6,806 nucleotides of DNA from Pseudomonadota bacterium (GTDB taxonomy: Bacteria; Pseudomonadota; Alphaproteobacteria; Rhodospirillales; 2-02-FULL-58-16), in NCBI GenBank assembly GCA_022567015.1, contig JADFHR010000179.1, forward strand, positions 1-6,806, in the 5' to 3' direction. Every line of letters begins with the position of its first letter. The stretch's first letter is position 1. A model generated the notes under the pieces. It was not told the DNA's origin and searched no databases. It worked only from the letters and a program-made list of their open reading frames with translations. Both the position numbers and the translations under genes were made by a program. Shown one piece after another: positions 5,894-6,806 of this stretch.

Positions 5894-6535
5894 ATGGACA
5901 TTCAGGCAACCCGGGACAAGGTCCTGCTCGCCGCCCTGCCCCACGTGCCGTTCGACGGCTGGACGCGGGGCGCCCTCAGGCGCGGCGTCGCCGACGCCGG
6001 GCTCACACCCGACATGGCCCTGCGCGCCTTTCCCGGCGGCATGACGGAGGTGGCGGCGCACTTCTCGGACTATGCGGACCGGCGGATGCTGGAGGAACTG
6101 GAAAAGCGGGACCTGCCCGGCCTGCGCGTGCGCGACCGCATCGCCACGGCCGTGCGCGTGCGCCTCGAGCAGAACGCCCCGCACCGCGAGGCGGTGCGCC
6201 GGCTGCTTTCGTTCCTCGCCCTGCCCTTCAACGCGGGCCTGGCGGCCAAGTGCACATGGCGCACGGTGAGCGCCATGTGGTACGCCGCCGGCGACGAGGC
6301 GACGGATTTCAACTTCTATACCAAGCGCGCCCTGCTGACGCCGGTCTACACCACGACCGTGCTTTACTGGCTGGCGGACGATTCGGAAGGTTTCGCCGAC
6401 ACCTGGGGGTTCCTCGACCGGCGTATCGGCGACATCATGCGCATCCCCGGCCTGACGGGGCGATTGCGCAAGGCGCTGTCCGCCTGTCCGTCGCCCCTCG
6501 GCGCGTTCAGGGCGGCGGCGCAACGCCGGGAGTAA
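5894..6535 (+). CDS. COQ9-family ubiquinone biosynthesis protein
   Basis: The 213-residue product matches the COQ9 family, TetR-like helical proteins that bind isoprenoid lipids. In eukaryotes they assist the Coq7 hydroxylase in ubiquinone synthesis. Recognisable features are the helix-turn-helix-like N-terminus (PFDGWTRGALRRGVADAG), the FPGG turn at 46-49, the SAMWYAAGDEATDFNFYTKR block at about 126-145, and the VLYWLADDSEGF stretch with TWGFLDRRI at 170-178. A good ribosome site, AAAGGA (5882-5887), lies six bases before the ATG. It is the second gene of the def unit and ends facing a small minus-strand gene. Despite the TetR-like fold it is not expected to be a repressor. The bacterial role is inferred from the eukaryotic protein and from alphaproteobacterial ubiquinone synthesis. 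Confidence 0.9.
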   Translation: MDIQATRDKVLLAALPHVPFDGWTRGALRRGVADAGLTPDMALRAFPGGMTEVAAHFSDYADRRMLEELEKRDLPGLRVRDRIATAVRVRLEQNAPHREAVRRLLSFLALPFNAGLAAKCTWRTVSAMWYAAGDEATDFNFYTKRALLTPVYTTTVLYWLADDSEGFADTWGFLDRRIGDIMRIPGLTGRLRKALSACPSPLGAFRAAAQRRE

Positions 6536-6552
6536 AGGCGGCGCAGGGTTCC

Positions 6553-6651
6553 CTATCTGCCGGTTTTGCGCATGACCCAGAGCATGGTTGCGGCGAAAAC
6601 GCCCGCCGCCCCGATAACCAGCGCCAAATACGCGATTTCGCCCGGTGTCAT
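6553..6651 (-). CDS. 32-residue single-span membrane protein
   Basis: On the minus strand an ATG at 6651 opens a 32-codon frame ending in TAG at 6555-6553. It begins MTPGEIAYLALVIGAAGVFA and ends in ATMLWVMRKTGR. Residues 6-27 form one hydrophobic helix, with acidic Glu5 on one side and Arg/Lys residues on the other, so the C-terminus is probably cytoplasmic by the positive-inside rule. The codons are GC-biased at the third position like neighbouring genes. I recall similar MTPGEIAYLALV-type micro-proteins annotated as hypothetical in alphaproteobacteria. An in-frame TAA nine bases before the ATG rules out a longer form. No Shine-Dalgarno is visible, because the terminal repeat region begins about six bases upstream. 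The function is unknown. Confidence 0.6.
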   Translation of the reverse strand: MTPGEIAYLALVIGAAGVFAATMLWVMRKTGR

Positions 6652-6657
6652 GGTTTA

Positions 6658-6806
6658 TACCAAGGGGCGCTGATCATGGCCCATAGAGATCGCGTAGGCG
6701 GCTCGTCGGGCAGGAGGAAAGTTGCAGGCGATGCGGCGCATCGTCAAAACTTTTCGACGCCCTCCGACGGGCCGCATACGCGACCGCAACGGCGGCTTAC
6801 CAAGGC
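6658..6806. repeat. Palindromic repeat element flanked by TACCAAGG direct repeats
   Basis: TACCAAGG occurs at 6658-6665 and again, in the same orientation, at 6798-6805, with starts 140 bases apart. Between them lies a long imperfect palindrome from about 6688 to 6785. The outer 22 bases of each arm match at 19 positions, an AAAGTT block is shared mid-arm, and the centre CGATGCG-G-CGCATCG (6729-6743) is perfect. Spacer changes near mid-arm add a bulge. No T-run follows, and no believable coding frame is seen, though a chance plus-strand frame opens at 6676. Such structure is typical of dispersed palindromic repeats or MITE-like elements. The right boundary may lie outside the window. Confidence 0.65.

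Noticed and set aside
5074..5901. Minus-strand frame with repeated AAFPAVPAV units opposite def
   Set aside because: The repeats are only the antisense reading of the 27-bp repeat in def, which has complete catalytic motifs on the plus strand.
6676..6806. Open plus-strand frame from ATG 6676 to the window end
   Set aside because: It runs through the palindrome, its peptide is Arg/Ser/Pro-rich with no known domain, and there is no ribosome site.
1..6806. CRISPR arrays, tRNA or rRNA genes, transposase genes, riboswitches
   Set aside because: I looked on both strands and saw no regular spaced repeats, cloverleaf-like sequence, rRNA signatures, transposase motifs or known aptamer cores.

Overview
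The window is GC-rich, densely coding DNA from an alphaproteobacterium, most likely Rhodospirillales-like. The evidence is the three-gene (pntAA-pntAB-pntB) proton-translocating transhydrogenase of the Rhodospirillum rubrum type, a COQ9-family ubiquinone gene next to a divergent rpsU, and an alphaproteobacterial AarF/ABC1 C-terminus. No species can be named from the sequence alone.

Layout. Bases 1-323 hold the 3' end of an AarF/ABC1-family gene. Bases 423-1004 encode a small protein with a cyclic-nucleotide-binding fold but no DNA-binding domain. A 184-base gap with a 16-bp tandem repeat and a possible sigma70 promoter leads into pntAA (1189-2352), pntAB (2355-2762) and pntB (2772-4166). These are nearly contiguous and surely one operon. 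They form the membrane enzyme that uses the proton gradient to make NADPH from NADH.

Bases 4167-4832 look like a decayed or accessory patch. It contains a HicB-like antitoxin-type ORF broken by an in-frame TAG, a doubtful 60-residue ORF holding an inverted repeat, and about 190 bases with nothing recognisable. Then rpsU (30S protein bS21) lies on the minus strand, with a hairpin at its 3' end. A roughly 200-base divergent promoter region separates it from def (peptide deformylase) and a COQ9-family gene on the plus strand. The deformylase is complete in all three metal/active-site motifs but carries a 30-residue glycine-rich loop encoded by an in-frame 27-bp tandem repeat.

The right end holds a 32-residue single-span membrane protein gene on the minus strand, too short for ordinary gene calling. 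It is followed by a roughly 100-bp imperfect palindrome between two direct copies of TACCAAGG, 140 bp apart. This looks like a dispersed palindromic repeat abutting the start codon of the small gene.

Taken together this is mostly a housekeeping region: redox balance, protein maturation, translation and quinone synthesis. I found no convincing undescribed multi-gene system. The points worth a second look are the repeat-expanded deformylase loop, the terminal palindromic element with its adjoining micro-gene, and the interrupted HicB.
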